Below are positions 30,453 to 39,593 of a stretch of 64,000 nt of DNA, in pieces (the stretch's first letter is position 1; every line of letters starts with the position of its first letter). Origin of the DNA: Glaciecola blandensis (GTDB lineage: Bacteria > Pseudomonadota > Gammaproteobacteria > Enterobacterales > Alteromonadaceae). The notes below the pieces were generated by a model. The model had not been told where the DNA came from, did not search any database, and saw nothing but the letters and a program-made list of their open reading frames with translations. The DNA is taken from positions 372,001-436,000 of the forward strand of contig NZ_JAVRIE010000003.1 of NCBI RefSeq assembly GCF_031846165.1, read 5' to 3'. Made by a program: the position numbers and the translations under genes.

Positions 30453-32564
30453 ATGAACAAAAATATTTATTATTTACATCTAAGACATCGAAAGAAGTCA
30501 TCTGCTGCTTTGTGTTTACTCAGCGCTATATTGACCTCCAACATTGCACATGCACAAGTTAACGACGACGACTCAGCAGACATTGAGCGCATTGTCGTTA
30601 CTTCTGACTTGCGTCAACAGAGTCCTGATAATTTAGCCACGAGCGTTGCTGTATTGGGCGAGTCTTTATTAGAGCTAAGACAAGCGACGCATTTAGAAGA
30701 TGCCATCGCAGTTGTACCCAACTTAAATTTCTCTAGTGGGGCATCAAGAGGCAAATTTATTCAAATTCGCGGGATTGGTGAGCGTAGTCAATTTTCAGAA
30801 CCTATTAACCCCTCTGTCGCCCTAGTTGTCGATGAAATTAACTTTTCAGGTATCGGTGGCCTAGGAACCCTATTCGACGTTCAACAAGTTGAAGTATTAT
30901 CAGGCCCACAGTCAACCGGCTTCGGTGCAACGGGTTTAGCAGGTATCGTTAAAATAGTTAGCAATCAAAGCACTGATTTTCAAGAGGGCTTTGTACAATT
31001 GGGGTTAGGTCAGTCTGGCTATCAGAAGTGGGGCGGCGCATATTCCGATCAGATCGCAGAGGGTCTTACGGGTCGTGTTGCTATTCAACAAGTGAAGAGT
31101 GATGGTTTCGTTGAGAATATCTTTTTGGGTAAAGATGACACGAACAATATTGACGAATTTACAGCAAAAGTCAGCTTAGATTATAGTCTGGCAGACAACG
31201 CTGATCTTGAATTAAAACTTTATCATTTTGATATAGACAATGGTTATGACGCTTTTTCACTTGATAATGACAACCTAACTCGTTCAGACGAACCCGGATT
31301 TGATCGCACCGATACCCAAGCGGGCAGTGTCAAGTATATACATGATTGGGATGATACCCAATTTTCCATCGCAGTAACTCAACTCGAAGCTGAGCTAGAC
31401 TATGCTTATGACGAAGATTGGACCTTTGTTGGTTTTCATCCTGATGAGTACGCGTCATTTGATCAGTACACCAGAGACATCAGTAACCAAAGCCTTGATG
31501 CTCGCTTTGCTTCTACTGAGGAACAGCCTTGGGTCATTGGTTTTTACTATCAAAGCAGTGAGCAATCATTGTTGCGTCAATATACCTTTGCCTCTGCCGA
31601 TTTCACTAGTACTTACGATCCAAACTCATTAGCCATGTATGGTGAATACAGTTTGCAAGTGGGGGAGCCTCTCTCTCTTACCTTCGGCGCAAGAGCAGAA
31701 CAGTTTGAAGCTGACTACCTTGATTCCAACGCATTTTCAGAGTCATTAGACGATACACTTTTTGCTGCAAAAGTCAGTGCACAATATCGTATAAACCAAG
31801 CATCGATTTTCAGTAGTATCTCACGATCGTATAAAGCTGGCGGATTTAATCCGGATGAAAGAGTCGGTGACTCTGATCGCTTATTTGAACCTGAATATAA
31901 CTGGAACTACGAGCTAGGAGTGAAGGGTAAGATAGCAAGCGACAATGGCGTAAAAGGACAGCTTTCACTCACGTTTTTCTATATGGAGCGTGAAGACGCG
32001 CAGGTTAGTGACTTTGCAGTCTTAGATCGTGAAGACGGTAGCGGAGCAGTCGAATTCATCGATGTTATCGGTAACGCAGACACTGGCTTAAACAAAGGCA
32101 TGGAAGTGCAAACCCAATGGCAAATCAATGATGCTTTGACGATGCGCGTAAACGCAGGTTACTTAGACGCTACTTTTGGTAACTATGAGACGGTAGACGG
32201 CACATTCGTACCAAAACAGTTTCAAGCGCAAGCGCCAAAGTGGACTCTTTACGCTTCAAGTAATTATGCGCTAACGGATGCTTTATCATGGTTAGTTGAG
32301 TTCGAAGGAAAGGATAGGCACCGCTTTTCTGTGGGGCATGATGAAACAGCACCTTTCACTGCTCTGGTAAATACTTATGTCACCTGGCAGTCAGAGAATG
32401 TTGAGGTACAGTTATGGGCCAAGAATATATTCGACAGAGAGGTACTAACAAGAGGCTTTGGTGGTTTCAATAACGATCCTCGAGACGGTTATTTCCCAGC
32501 CAAACCGTATTATCAGTTTGGTCAAGAAAGGCAGTTAGGTCTTACAGCTACTTACCGTTTTTAA
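30453..32564 (+). CDS. TonB-dependent receptor for thiamine (riboswitch-controlled)
   Basis: The 703-residue outer-membrane receptor has a signal peptide (about 1-34, NIAHAQ), a TonB-box-like ERIVVTSDLR, a plug domain with FIQIRGIGERSQF and QQVEVLSGPQSTGFGATGLAG, and a barrel ending LTATYRF. The TPP riboswitch upstream and the thiamine genes downstream make thiamine or a precursor (HMP, thiamine phosphate) the likely substrate. It starts an operon of four genes and is about 240 residues shorter than the large TBDR at 13.7 kb, without its cysteine pairs. Confidence 0.92.
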   Translation: MNKNIYYLHLRHRKKSSAALCLLSAILTSNIAHAQVNDDDSADIERIVVTSDLRQQSPDNLATSVAVLGESLLELRQATHLEDAIAVVPNLNFSSGASRGKFIQIRGIGERSQFSEPINPSVALVVDEINFSGIGGLGTLFDVQQVEVLSGPQSTGFGATGLAGIVKIVSNQSTDFQEGFVQLGLGQSGYQKWGGAYSDQIAEGLTGRVAIQQVKSDGFVENIFLGKDDTNNIDEFTAKVSLDYSLADNADLELKLYHFDIDNGYDAFSLDNDNLTRSDEPGFDRTDTQAGSVKYIHDWDDTQFSIAVTQLEAELDYAYDEDWTFVGFHPDEYASFDQYTRDISNQSLDARFASTEEQPWVIGFYYQSSEQSLLRQYTFASADFTSTYDPNSLAMYGEYSLQVGEPLSLTFGARAEQFEADYLDSNAFSESLDDTLFAAKVSAQYRINQASIFSSISRSYKAGGFNPDERVGDSDRLFEPEYNWNYELGVKGKIASDNGVKGQLSLTFFYMEREDAQVSDFAVLDREDGSGAVEFIDVIGNADTGLNKGMEVQTQWQINDALTMRVNAGYLDATFGNYETVDGTFVPKQFQAQAPKWTLYASSNYALTDALSWLVEFEGKDRHRFSVGHDETAPFTALVNTYVTWQSENVEVQLWAKNIFDREVLTRGFGGFNNDPRDGYFPAKPYYQFGQERQLGLTATYRF

Positions 32565-32574
32565 AAAGGAGAGT

Positions 32575-32835
32575 ATGATGAAACTTGTGGTTGATATATC
32601 ACTTTACCCATTAAATGAAAAATACATTGCCCCCATTCAGGCCTTTATTGACCGTCTAAATGACGACTCTCAATTAGATACCAGCACCTCTGCAGCTAGC
32701 ACTATTATTAGTGGCGAGTATGAGCATGTTATGTTGGTGTTAGGAAGGGAAATGAAACGCACCTACTCTGAAACGGGACAAGCCGTTTTTGTCTGTAAGT
32801 TTTTAAACGGGGATAAGATGGGCTCTGGACGTTGA
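32575..32835 (+). CDS. YkoF/MTH1187-type thiamine-binding domain protein
   Basis: The 86-residue protein (ATG 32575 or 32578, preceded by AAAAGGAGAG) is one ferredoxin-like domain of the thiamine-binding YkoF/MTH1187 family: VVDISLYPLNEKYIAPIQAFIDRL (residues 5-28) and TIISGEYEHVMLVLGREMK. YkoF binds thiamine in Bacillus. No signal peptide is present, so it acts in the cytoplasm, perhaps passing thiamine from the permease to the kinase-like protein. Its stop overlaps the TTG start of the next gene (TTGA at 32832-32835). Confidence 0.82.
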   Translation: MMKLVVDISLYPLNEKYIAPIQAFIDRLNDDSQLDTSTSAASTIISGEYEHVMLVLGREMKRTYSETGQAVFVCKFLNGDKMGSGR

Positions 32836-33440
32836 ACGAATTTTTTCAGCAGGCGCTAGAGCAGTTTGCACAGCAAAGTCCATTAGAGGTCATTGCTGTG
32901 CTTCTGTCCATTCTGTATGTCGTATTTGCCTCTAGACAAAACATCCTGTGTTGGCCCTGCGCTTTGATTAGTACCATTATTTATGCGTACTTATTTTGGG
33001 AGACCACCTTAATCTTCCATATGATGCTAAATGTGTACTATGTTGTGATGGCTGTCGTTGGTTTTGTCAGTTGGTCATCAAGTAAAGAGAGCCATGCCCC
33101 TTCGTTACCTGTAAGTCACTTGTCCTTATTGTCGCATTTGTATATTCTGTCCGCTGGTTGTTTGATTACACTGTTACTGTCATTGTTAGCAAGTCAGTGG
33201 TTCACTTCTGAGTGGGTATACTTAGATGCGGGTACAACGGTGTTTTCGGTTTTTGCAACAGTAATGGTTGCTCGCAAGAAAATAGACAATTGGTATTATT
33301 GGTTAGCCGTTAACCCTTTAAGCGCCTATTTGGTCTATCAAAATGGATTGTATCCAACGAGCTTGCTTATGATTTTTTACACCTTAATGTCTGTCTATGG
33401 ATTGTGGCAATGGCGTAAGGATTTAATAAAAGGTTGCTGA
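32832..33440 (+). CDS. pnuT: PnuC-family vitamin permease, probably thiamine (PnuT-like)
   Basis: The 202-residue integral membrane protein has seven hydrophobic segments and the PnuC-type features CWPCALISTIIYAYLFWE (about residues 37-54) and a C-terminal WYYWLAVNPLSAYLVYQNGLYPTSLLMIFYTLMSVYGLWQW. PnuC relatives carry nicotinamide riboside, riboflavin (PnuX) or thiamine (PnuT). The TPP riboswitch and thiamine genes make PnuT likely. It uses a TTG start at 32832 overlapping the previous stop. PnuC-type facilitators trap their vitamin through intracellular phosphorylation, which fits the following kinase-like gene. Confidence 0.85.
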   Translation: MNEFFQQALEQFAQQSPLEVIAVLLSILYVVFASRQNILCWPCALISTIIYAYLFWETTLIFHMMLNVYYVVMAVVGFVSWSSSKESHAPSLPVSHLSLLSHLYILSAGCLITLLLSLLASQWFTSEWVYLDAGTTVFSVFATVMVARKKIDNWYYWLAVNPLSAYLVYQNGLYPTSLLMIFYTLMSVYGLWQWRKDLIKGC

Positions 33441-33441
33441 G

Positions 33442-34242
33442 TTGAAAAAGGGTAAAGAGGAACTATTAACGCTGCTTAGCGAACCTCTTGGTTTGTCTGA
33501 TGACGCGCTTCTTTACCCTTTATCCGGTGGTGCAATTAACCACTCTTTTTATCTGAATGATGAAAAAAATGAATTCTTAGTAAAATGCTTTGAAGGTGAA
33601 GAAGCAACGAATATTGATCGGCTCGAAAGGTTTGAATTACAAGCACATCTGGCTAAGAAAAAAGTAGCTCCAGCGCCTTTGTATATATGTCCTGATAACG
33701 GCATATATGTAGAGCAGTGGATTAAACAGCATCGTAGCCAAATTCCTCTATTCTTTGATGAGTTGCATGTGAACGCCTTAGTGAAGTCCATGTCTTTAAT
33801 TCATAAAATTAATGTCAATACTCGGGTCATTGATTTGCCTGCAGAATGGCGCAATTATCTTGAGTCCATCCCCAGCCCTTCTAGTTTTGTGATTGAACAA
33901 GTTGCCGCAGTGACCGAGAAATGGAACAAGCAAGCTAACGAGCAGTCATCATCATGGGTTTTCTGTCATAATGATCTCGTTTGGGCGCATTTATGTCCGC
34001 CGACTAAAATCATTTTAGACTGGGAATATGCTGGAATAGGCAATCGTTATTTCGACTTGCTTTCCTGTGCGAAAGTGAATAATTTTAACTCAGAACAGCA
34101 TGACTTATTGTTGAGTGCCTACGCCAAATACAATGAAATAGCGATCGACGATGTATATCAAGAATGCGCGATTCAAAGTGAATATTTACAACTCACTTAC
34201 CAATTATGGTACGACGCAGTAGGTTTGCAGCCTAAAAAATAA
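33442..34242 (+). CDS. Aminoglycoside/choline kinase-like phosphotransferase, possible thiamine kinase
   Basis: The 266-residue protein has the APH fold: a nucleotide loop with LLYPLSGGAINHSFYL (23-38), a Lys in FLVKCFEGEE, the catalytic loop FCHNDLVWAHL and the metal site IILDWEYAGIGNRYFDLL. In the standard HxDxxxxN motif the Asn is His here (HNDLVWAH), which is unusual and may reduce or change activity. It starts at TTG 33442, 1 base after the permease stop. Context suggests phosphorylation of imported thiamine, as done by ThiK, but choline kinase-like activity cannot be excluded. Confidence 0.78.
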   Translation: MKKGKEELLTLLSEPLGLSDDALLYPLSGGAINHSFYLNDEKNEFLVKCFEGEEATNIDRLERFELQAHLAKKKVAPAPLYICPDNGIYVEQWIKQHRSQIPLFFDELHVNALVKSMSLIHKINVNTRVIDLPAEWRNYLESIPSPSSFVIEQVAAVTEKWNKQANEQSSSWVFCHNDLVWAHLCPPTKIILDWEYAGIGNRYFDLLSCAKVNNFNSEQHDLLLSAYAKYNEIAIDDVYQECAIQSEYLQLTYQLWYDAVGLQPKK

Positions 34243-34321
34243 TCACTTGTTTGTCTGTTCCGATAATTATGCATAAAATTCTTTTCTTTTTTTTTCCTAG
34301 ACGTATAATGCTCGGCACTTC

Positions 34322-34398
34322 AGGGGTGTAGTTCGAATTGGTAGAACAGCGGTCTCCAAAACCGATGGTTGGGGGTTCGAGTCCCTCCACCCCTGCCA
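34322..34398 (+). tRNA. trpT: tRNA-Trp (anticodon CCA)
   Basis: AGGGGTG (34322-34328) pairs with CACCCCT (34388-34394). The anticodon stem-loop CGGTCTCCAAAACCG carries CCA, the T arm reads GGGGGTTCGAGTCCCTC, and the 3-prime end CCA is encoded (34396-34398). It is a single gene of 77 bases between the thiamine operon and holD, with a possible promoter TATAAT at 34304-34309. Confidence 0.96.
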
Positions 34399-34508
34399 CT
34401 TATCCATAATTGACTCCAGCATGTGACCGCGCGTTTAAAAAACTGTAAACTCGCATCTTAATTGTCTATGCTATAGCCAAATAGGTAATCTAGGTAACGG
34501 CATTTTAC

Positions 34509-34871
34509 ATGACGACTGAATACCAACAAGCTGTGTTACAAGCCATGTCCATCCCTCTTTTTGTTCGAACGCTTGAAGCGCAATCGGCTGAAGAGCCATT
34601 AATCGATGAAAAAGAACCTGTTACTGAAACTCAAGTAAAACAAGATCCTGAGCGTGTGGATGAAAATTCTCCTTTTGTTCAAAAAGTGCTTGAAGCCATT
34701 GGTTTTGGTTCACTGCAAGATGCGAATCTACAATGGTTTATAGAAGACGCTCCCCACATTGCCTTATCAGACAATGTGCTAGTGACTCCACAATTAAAGC
34801 AGATGCAAAGCCCTGCAATGAAAAAGACCCTTTGGCTGGCCATACAGCACCTCCGAAGAGACGTTAAATGA
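34509..34871 (+). CDS. holD: DNA polymerase III psi subunit
   Basis: The 120-residue protein resembles HolD, which links the clamp loader to SSB through HolC. An N-terminal clamp-loader-binding peptide (MTTEYQQAVLQAMSIPLFV) is followed by an acidic linker and a small fold ending LKQMQSPAMKKTLWLAIQHLRRDV, where the family has a conserved P-xxKrxLWxxL pattern. It overlaps the following rimI gene by 4 bases (ATGA), the same gene order as in E. coli and related bacteria. Confidence 0.85.
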   Translation: MTTEYQQAVLQAMSIPLFVRTLEAQSAEEPLIDEKEPVTETQVKQDPERVDENSPFVQKVLEAIGFGSLQDANLQWFIEDAPHIALSDNVLVTPQLKQMQSPAMKKTLWLAIQHLRRDVK

Positions 34872-35353
34872 TCACCGTCTCGGCTTTTAAAGAAGATGAC
34901 GTTGCCATTGCCTATTCAATATTTAAAACGGCCAGGATTAACCCTTGGTCTTTCACAACCTTTCATCAGTCAGCAATGAATGGACTTTCGCTCGTAGCGA
35001 AGGAAAATAAGATGGTGGTCGGTTATATTTTGTTGAGTAGTGTTTTGGATGAGTTTACCTTCGAGGATATTACCGTTGACCTAGCTCATCGCAATAAAGG
35101 AATTGGTCGTAAACTCATGGAAGTTTCTTTTCTTAAAGCGGCGGAAATGAAACAAAAATCCATTTTGTTAGAAGTTCGTTACTCAAACAAAAAGGCGATT
35201 AACCTTTACCGTGCCTTAGGGTTTGAATTGATAGGCGAGCGTAAAAACTATTATGATACTGCAGTTGATGTGAGTCACGGTGTAGAGACAAAGAAAACAG
35301 ATAAAAACCCGCCAACTCGAGAAAATGCCTACATCATGAAAAAAGTCTTGTAG
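34868..35353 (+). CDS. rimI: Ribosomal protein bS18-alanine N-acetyltransferase
   Basis: This is a GNAT enzyme that acetylates the N-terminal alanine of ribosomal protein S18. The 161-residue protein shows the acetyl-CoA-binding segment VDLAHRNKGIGRKLMEVSF (about 75-93) and the RimI block LLEVRYSNKKAINLYRALGFELIGERKNYY (about 99-128). It ends with a Lys-rich extension of about 15 residues beyond the usual end. Coupled to holD by overlap. Confidence 0.92.
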   Translation: MITVSAFKEDDVAIAYSIFKTARINPWSFTTFHQSAMNGLSLVAKENKMVVGYILLSSVLDEFTFEDITVDLAHRNKGIGRKLMEVSFLKAAEMKQKSILLEVRYSNKKAINLYRALGFELIGERKNYYDTAVDVSHGVETKKTDKNPPTRENAYIMKKVL

Positions 35354-35452
35354 ATTTACATAAACAGACTCTAATTGCTTTTTAGCATTCAAAAACGCCT
35401 CAGAAGAGGGTACAATTCGCGCCCTTGAATTCGTGCCATTAAATGAGACATC

Positions 35453-37030
35453 ATGACCTATCAGAGTGAAATAGAGAAGCGCAGAACCTTCGCAATCATC
35501 TCTCACCCCGACGCCGGTAAAACCACTATCACAGAAAAAGTGTTGTTGTTTGGGAATGCTTTACAAACAGCAGGTACCGTTAAAGGTAAAAAGTCCGGCC
35601 AGCATGCAAAATCTGATTGGATGGAGATGGAAAAAGAACGTGGTATTTCTGTTACTACATCTGTGATGCAATTCCCTTATCGAGAGCACCTTGTTAATCT
35701 CCTCGATACTCCAGGGCACGAAGACTTCTCTGAAGACACTTACCGCACACTAACCGCTGTAGATTCGTGTTTGATGGTGATTGATGCTGCAAAAGGTGTA
35801 GAAGCAAGAACGATCAAATTGATGGAAGTCACGCGACTCAGAGATACACCAATAATCACCTTCATGAACAAACTTGATCGGGATACTCGTGATCCTATTG
35901 AGTTGCTTGATGAAGTTGAAGATATACTCAAGATAAAATGTGCTCCAATTACGTGGCCAATAGGCATGGGTAAAGAGTTCAAAGGTGTTTACCATCTGTT
36001 GAGAGACGAAACAATTTTGTATAAAAGTGGTCAAGGCCACACCATACAAGAAACGAAAATTATCAAAGGCTTACATAATCCTGAGTTAGATACAGCCATT
36101 GGTAGTTATGCCGATGAGCTAAGAGACATGCTAGAACTGGTTCAAGGTGCGTCGCATGAATTCGAGTTAGAGGCTTTCTTAGCCGGTGAGCTAACGCCAG
36201 TGTATTTTGGTACGGCATTGGGTAACTTTGGTGTTGATCACATGCTCGATGGTTTAGTGGAATGGGCACCAAAGCCACAAGGCAGAGAACACGACGAAGG
36301 CAGAGTAGAAAGCCAAGATTCAAAGTTCAGTGGTTTTGTATTTAAAATTCAAGCAAACATGGACCCTAAACATAGAGACAGGATTGCATTCTGTCGTGTC
36401 GTTTCTGGCAAGTATGAAAAAGGGATGAAGATGCACCACACACGCATTGGCAAAGATATTCGAGTTGCAGACGCTGTGACCTTTCTTGCCGGTGACCGCT
36501 CTTTGTTGCAAGACGCCTATGCGGGTGACATTATCGGCCTGCACAATCATGGCTCAATTCGAATTGGTGATACATTTACCTCAGGTGACAAGTATCGTTT
36601 CACCGGGATACCTAACTTTGCTCCAGAGTTATTTAAACGTATCCGCTTAAAAGATCCATTGAAACAAAAACAACTGCAGAAAGGTTTAATTCAATTGTCT
36701 GAGGAAGGTGCCGTGCAGGTATTCCGTCCCTTACAAAATAACGATTTAATAGTAGGAGCAGTGGGTGTGCTGCAGTTTGACGTGGTCGTTGCCCGTTTAA
36801 AAGCGGAGTACAATGTAGACGCTATTTACGAAGGAATTGCAGTGGCGACAGCTCGCTGGGTTTATTGTAAGGACGCTAAGAAACTGGACGAATTTAGACG
36901 TAAAGCAGAAGCAAATTTAGCACTCGATGGCGGCGATAACTTAACCTATGTTGCTCCAACAATGGTCAATTTATCCTTAGCGCAAGAGCGTCACCCAGAT
37001 ATTGAATTTAAAACAACACGAGAACACTAG
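35453..37030 (+). CDS. prfC: Peptide chain release factor 3 (RF3)
   Basis: This GTPase removes RF1/RF2 from the ribosome. The 525-residue protein has the P-loop SHPDAGKTT (residues 17-25), GISVTTSVMQF (switch I), DTPGHEDFSEDTYR (G3) and NKLDRD (G4), then the EF-G-like domains II and III. Length is the family standard (about 529). It lies 100 bases after rimI and 12 bases ahead of argS, so the last two may be cotranscribed. Confidence 0.97.
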   Translation: MTYQSEIEKRRTFAIISHPDAGKTTITEKVLLFGNALQTAGTVKGKKSGQHAKSDWMEMEKERGISVTTSVMQFPYREHLVNLLDTPGHEDFSEDTYRTLTAVDSCLMVIDAAKGVEARTIKLMEVTRLRDTPIITFMNKLDRDTRDPIELLDEVEDILKIKCAPITWPIGMGKEFKGVYHLLRDETILYKSGQGHTIQETKIIKGLHNPELDTAIGSYADELRDMLELVQGASHEFELEAFLAGELTPVYFGTALGNFGVDHMLDGLVEWAPKPQGREHDEGRVESQDSKFSGFVFKIQANMDPKHRDRIAFCRVVSGKYEKGMKMHHTRIGKDIRVADAVTFLAGDRSLLQDAYAGDIIGLHNHGSIRIGDTFTSGDKYRFTGIPNFAPELFKRIRLKDPLKQKQLQKGLIQLSEEGAVQVFRPLQNNDLIVGAVGVLQFDVVVARLKAEYNVDAIYEGIAVATARWVYCKDAKKLDEFRRKAEANLALDGGDNLTYVAPTMVNLSLAQERHPDIEFKTTREH

Positions 37031-37042
37031 GGCTTTATAGCA

Positions 37043-38776
37043 ATGAACATTCATCATTTACTCAGTGCGAGATTTTCACAAGCAATCCAAGCGATGGGCA
37101 TTGAAGATGCGCCTATCCCGATAAGCCGCAGTACTCGTCCTGATTTCGGTGAGTATCAGTTCAATGGTGCAATGGCGCTGGCAAAGAAGCTTAAACAGAA
37201 GCCACGAGATATTGCAGAAGAAATACTCAAGCATGTTGAGTTGCAAGACCTTGCTGAAAAATTAGAGATAGCGGGTCCCGGCTTCATAAACATTCACCTT
37301 AAGAACGACTGGTTATCACACTGGTGTGAACTAGCCCTAGCGGATGCTCAATTAACAGTAGAGAAGCAGCCGACACAGCGCGTTGTTGTTGATTATTCGT
37401 CACCAAACCTAGCCAAGGAAATGCATGTGGGACATTTACGTAGCACCATTATCGGTGATGCGGTTGTCAACGTACTTGAGTTTTTAGGCCATGATGTTAT
37501 TCGTCAGAACCACATGGGTGACTGGGGAACACAGTTTGGGATGCTTCTGGCCCACTTGAGTGATCAACTTAACAAGTCATCGGTTGCCGAAACGGCGCTA
37601 TCAGACCTGGAAGACTTTTACCGTGCAGCAAAAGTGAGATTCGATAACGAAGATGGCTTTGCTGACCGTGCAAGAGAGTTTGTCGTTAAATTACAAAGCG
37701 GTGACGAGCAGTGCCTAGGTTTATGGCAACAATTCATTGATATCAGTATTCAACACAGCGAAGAAGTTTATCAGAAACTTAATGTACGCCTCAGTCGCGA
37801 CGATGTCATGGGCGAGAGCGCATACAACCCCGATCTTCCGCATGTGATTGCAGACCTAAGTGAAAGAAATATAGCGGTGGAAGACCAAGGGGCCAAAGTT
37901 GTGTTTATTCCCGAACTGGCCAACAAAGACGGTGATCCCGCTGTGTATATCGTACAAAAGTCGGGCGGTGGTTATCTTTATGCAACAACTGATTTGGCTG
38001 CAATTCGCTACCGTTCGAAGCAATTGAAAGCAGATCGCACCTTAATATTCACAGATGCGCGTCAAGCCTTGCATTTTAAGCAGACAGAAATTGTTGCGCG
38101 GAAAGCCGCCTACTTACGTGAAGATGAAAGCTACGAACATTGTCCATTTGGCATGATGTTAGGTAAAGATAGCAAACCATTCAAGACGCGTTCTGGTGAA
38201 ACAATTAAACTCTCTGATTTGCTCGACGAAGCGATCGAGCGAGCGGGTGTGCTGATTAATCAACGAGAGTCAAACTTGAGCGCTGCGGACAAGGCTGATG
38301 TTGCAAAGACCGTCGGAATTGGTGCTGTTAAGTATGCTGATTTAAGCAAAAACAGAACAACCGACTACATCTTCGACTGGGATACAATGTTGAGTTTCGA
38401 AGGTAACACCGCCCCGTATTTGCAGTATGCTGTCACTCGAGTGAAAAGTATTTTTCGAAATGCGAACGAAGACCTGAATGCTTTCCGCGCTAAGGTAACC
38501 GTTGAATCAGCTCAAGAGCACGATCTGGTGGTAAAAATGATGCAGTTTGACGAAGTGTTAGAAGCCGTTGCAAAAGAAGCTACGCCACATTTGATGTGTA
38601 CATACTTATATGAAGTCGCTAGTGCATTCATGCGTTTTTACGAGGCTAATCCAATCTTGAAGTCTGATGTTTCAGAAGAGAATCGCGCAAGTCGCTTAGG
38701 TTTAGCAAGTTTGGCTGCCAGAACATTAGAAACAGGTTTGGAAATTTTAGGTATTCAAACTTTGGATGCGATGTAA
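37043..38776 (+). CDS. argS: Arginyl-tRNA synthetase
   Basis: This class I synthetase charges tRNA-Arg. The 577-residue protein begins with the Add1 N-terminal domain. The HIGH motif is replaced by HVGH in SSPNLAKEMHVGHLRSTIIGDAV (about 115-137), as usual for ArgRS, and a C-terminal DALR anticodon-binding domain ends LEILGIQTLDAM. Like other bacterial ArgRS it lacks a clear KMSKS. Length matches E. coli ArgS (577). Confidence 0.97.
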   Translation: MNIHHLLSARFSQAIQAMGIEDAPIPISRSTRPDFGEYQFNGAMALAKKLKQKPRDIAEEILKHVELQDLAEKLEIAGPGFINIHLKNDWLSHWCELALADAQLTVEKQPTQRVVVDYSSPNLAKEMHVGHLRSTIIGDAVVNVLEFLGHDVIRQNHMGDWGTQFGMLLAHLSDQLNKSSVAETALSDLEDFYRAAKVRFDNEDGFADRAREFVVKLQSGDEQCLGLWQQFIDISIQHSEEVYQKLNVRLSRDDVMGESAYNPDLPHVIADLSERNIAVEDQGAKVVFIPELANKDGDPAVYIVQKSGGGYLYATTDLAAIRYRSKQLKADRTLIFTDARQALHFKQTEIVARKAAYLREDESYEHCPFGMMLGKDSKPFKTRSGETIKLSDLLDEAIERAGVLINQRESNLSAADKADVAKTVGIGAVKYADLSKNRTTDYIFDWDTMLSFEGNTAPYLQYAVTRVKSIFRNANEDLNAFRAKVTVESAQEHDLVVKMMQFDEVLEAVAKEATPHLMCTYLYEVASAFMRFYEANPILKSDVSEENRASRLGLASLAARTLETGLEILGIQTLDAM

Positions 38777-38915
38777 ACATCAGGCCCATTGGCATTTTGA
38801 ACAGTACAGAAGTGTCAGTGTGCATGTTGTGGTGAACAATAAATCATAATATGCGTACCAATTTGTTCAGATAATAAAGTTGGGGTGGTGAGACTGCCCC
38901 ACGACAGAGGATACC

Positions 38916-39488
38916 ATGGTAAAACTACTAGCATTTTCAGGAAGCGCTCGAAAGGGTTCATTTAACTTTAGCATTGCAAAGTGTGCAGCTGAAGGCGCTG
39001 AGATAGAAGGCGTAGAAGTCACTACAATTGATATGTCAGAATTCAATATGCCCTTGTTCAATGAGGATTTAGAAGCTGAGTCTGGCATGCCAGAAAACGC
39101 GACGAAATTTAAGCAACTATTAATGAGTCACGATGCCTTTTTAATAGCGAGTCCAGAATATAACAGCGGCTATAGTGCGGTTCTTAAAAATGCGATTGAT
39201 TGGGCGTCTCGAATGGAAGAGGGTGAAAAGCCATTACAAGCTTTCCGCGGAAAATACGCTGCGATTATTGCTGCATCACCCGGTGGCTTGGGCGGTATTA
39301 GAGGACTTGTTCCCTTAAGAATGCTTCTAGGCAACATCGGTATTAACGTATTGCCTAATCAACTAGCCGTCAGTGGCGTTAATAAGTTGGTGAACGACAA
39401 CAACGTTGTCAGCGATGAAAAAACGATTAAAAACCTGCACAACATTGGCCGCTCATTGGCCGAAGCTGTTTTACAGTCAAAAAAATAA
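38916..39488 (+). CDS. NADPH-dependent FMN reductase family protein
   Basis: The 190-residue flavodoxin-like protein has the FMN phosphate loop GSARKGSFN near the N-terminus (residues 8-16) and the family signature ASPEYNSGYSAVLKNAIDW (about 78-96), plus ASPGGLGGIRGL. Members reduce quinones, chromate or azo dyes with NAD(P)H and FMN. It is a single gene; the substrate is not visible. The gap before it (38777-38915) shows no further feature. Confidence 0.9.
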   Translation: MVKLLAFSGSARKGSFNFSIAKCAAEGAEIEGVEVTTIDMSEFNMPLFNEDLEAESGMPENATKFKQLLMSHDAFLIASPEYNSGYSAVLKNAIDWASRMEEGEKPLQAFRGKYAAIIAASPGGLGGIRGLVPLRMLLGNIGINVLPNQLAVSGVNKLVNDNNVVSDEKTIKNLHNIGRSLAEAVLQSKK

Positions 39489-39593
39489 ATAATACCTCGG
39501 TTTTCATCTGAATTCCGAGGACTTTCGTCTATTAAACCTGCGCAAATTTCTGTAATATTCCCGCATTGATTTTTAAGCTACTTTTTGGAACTT

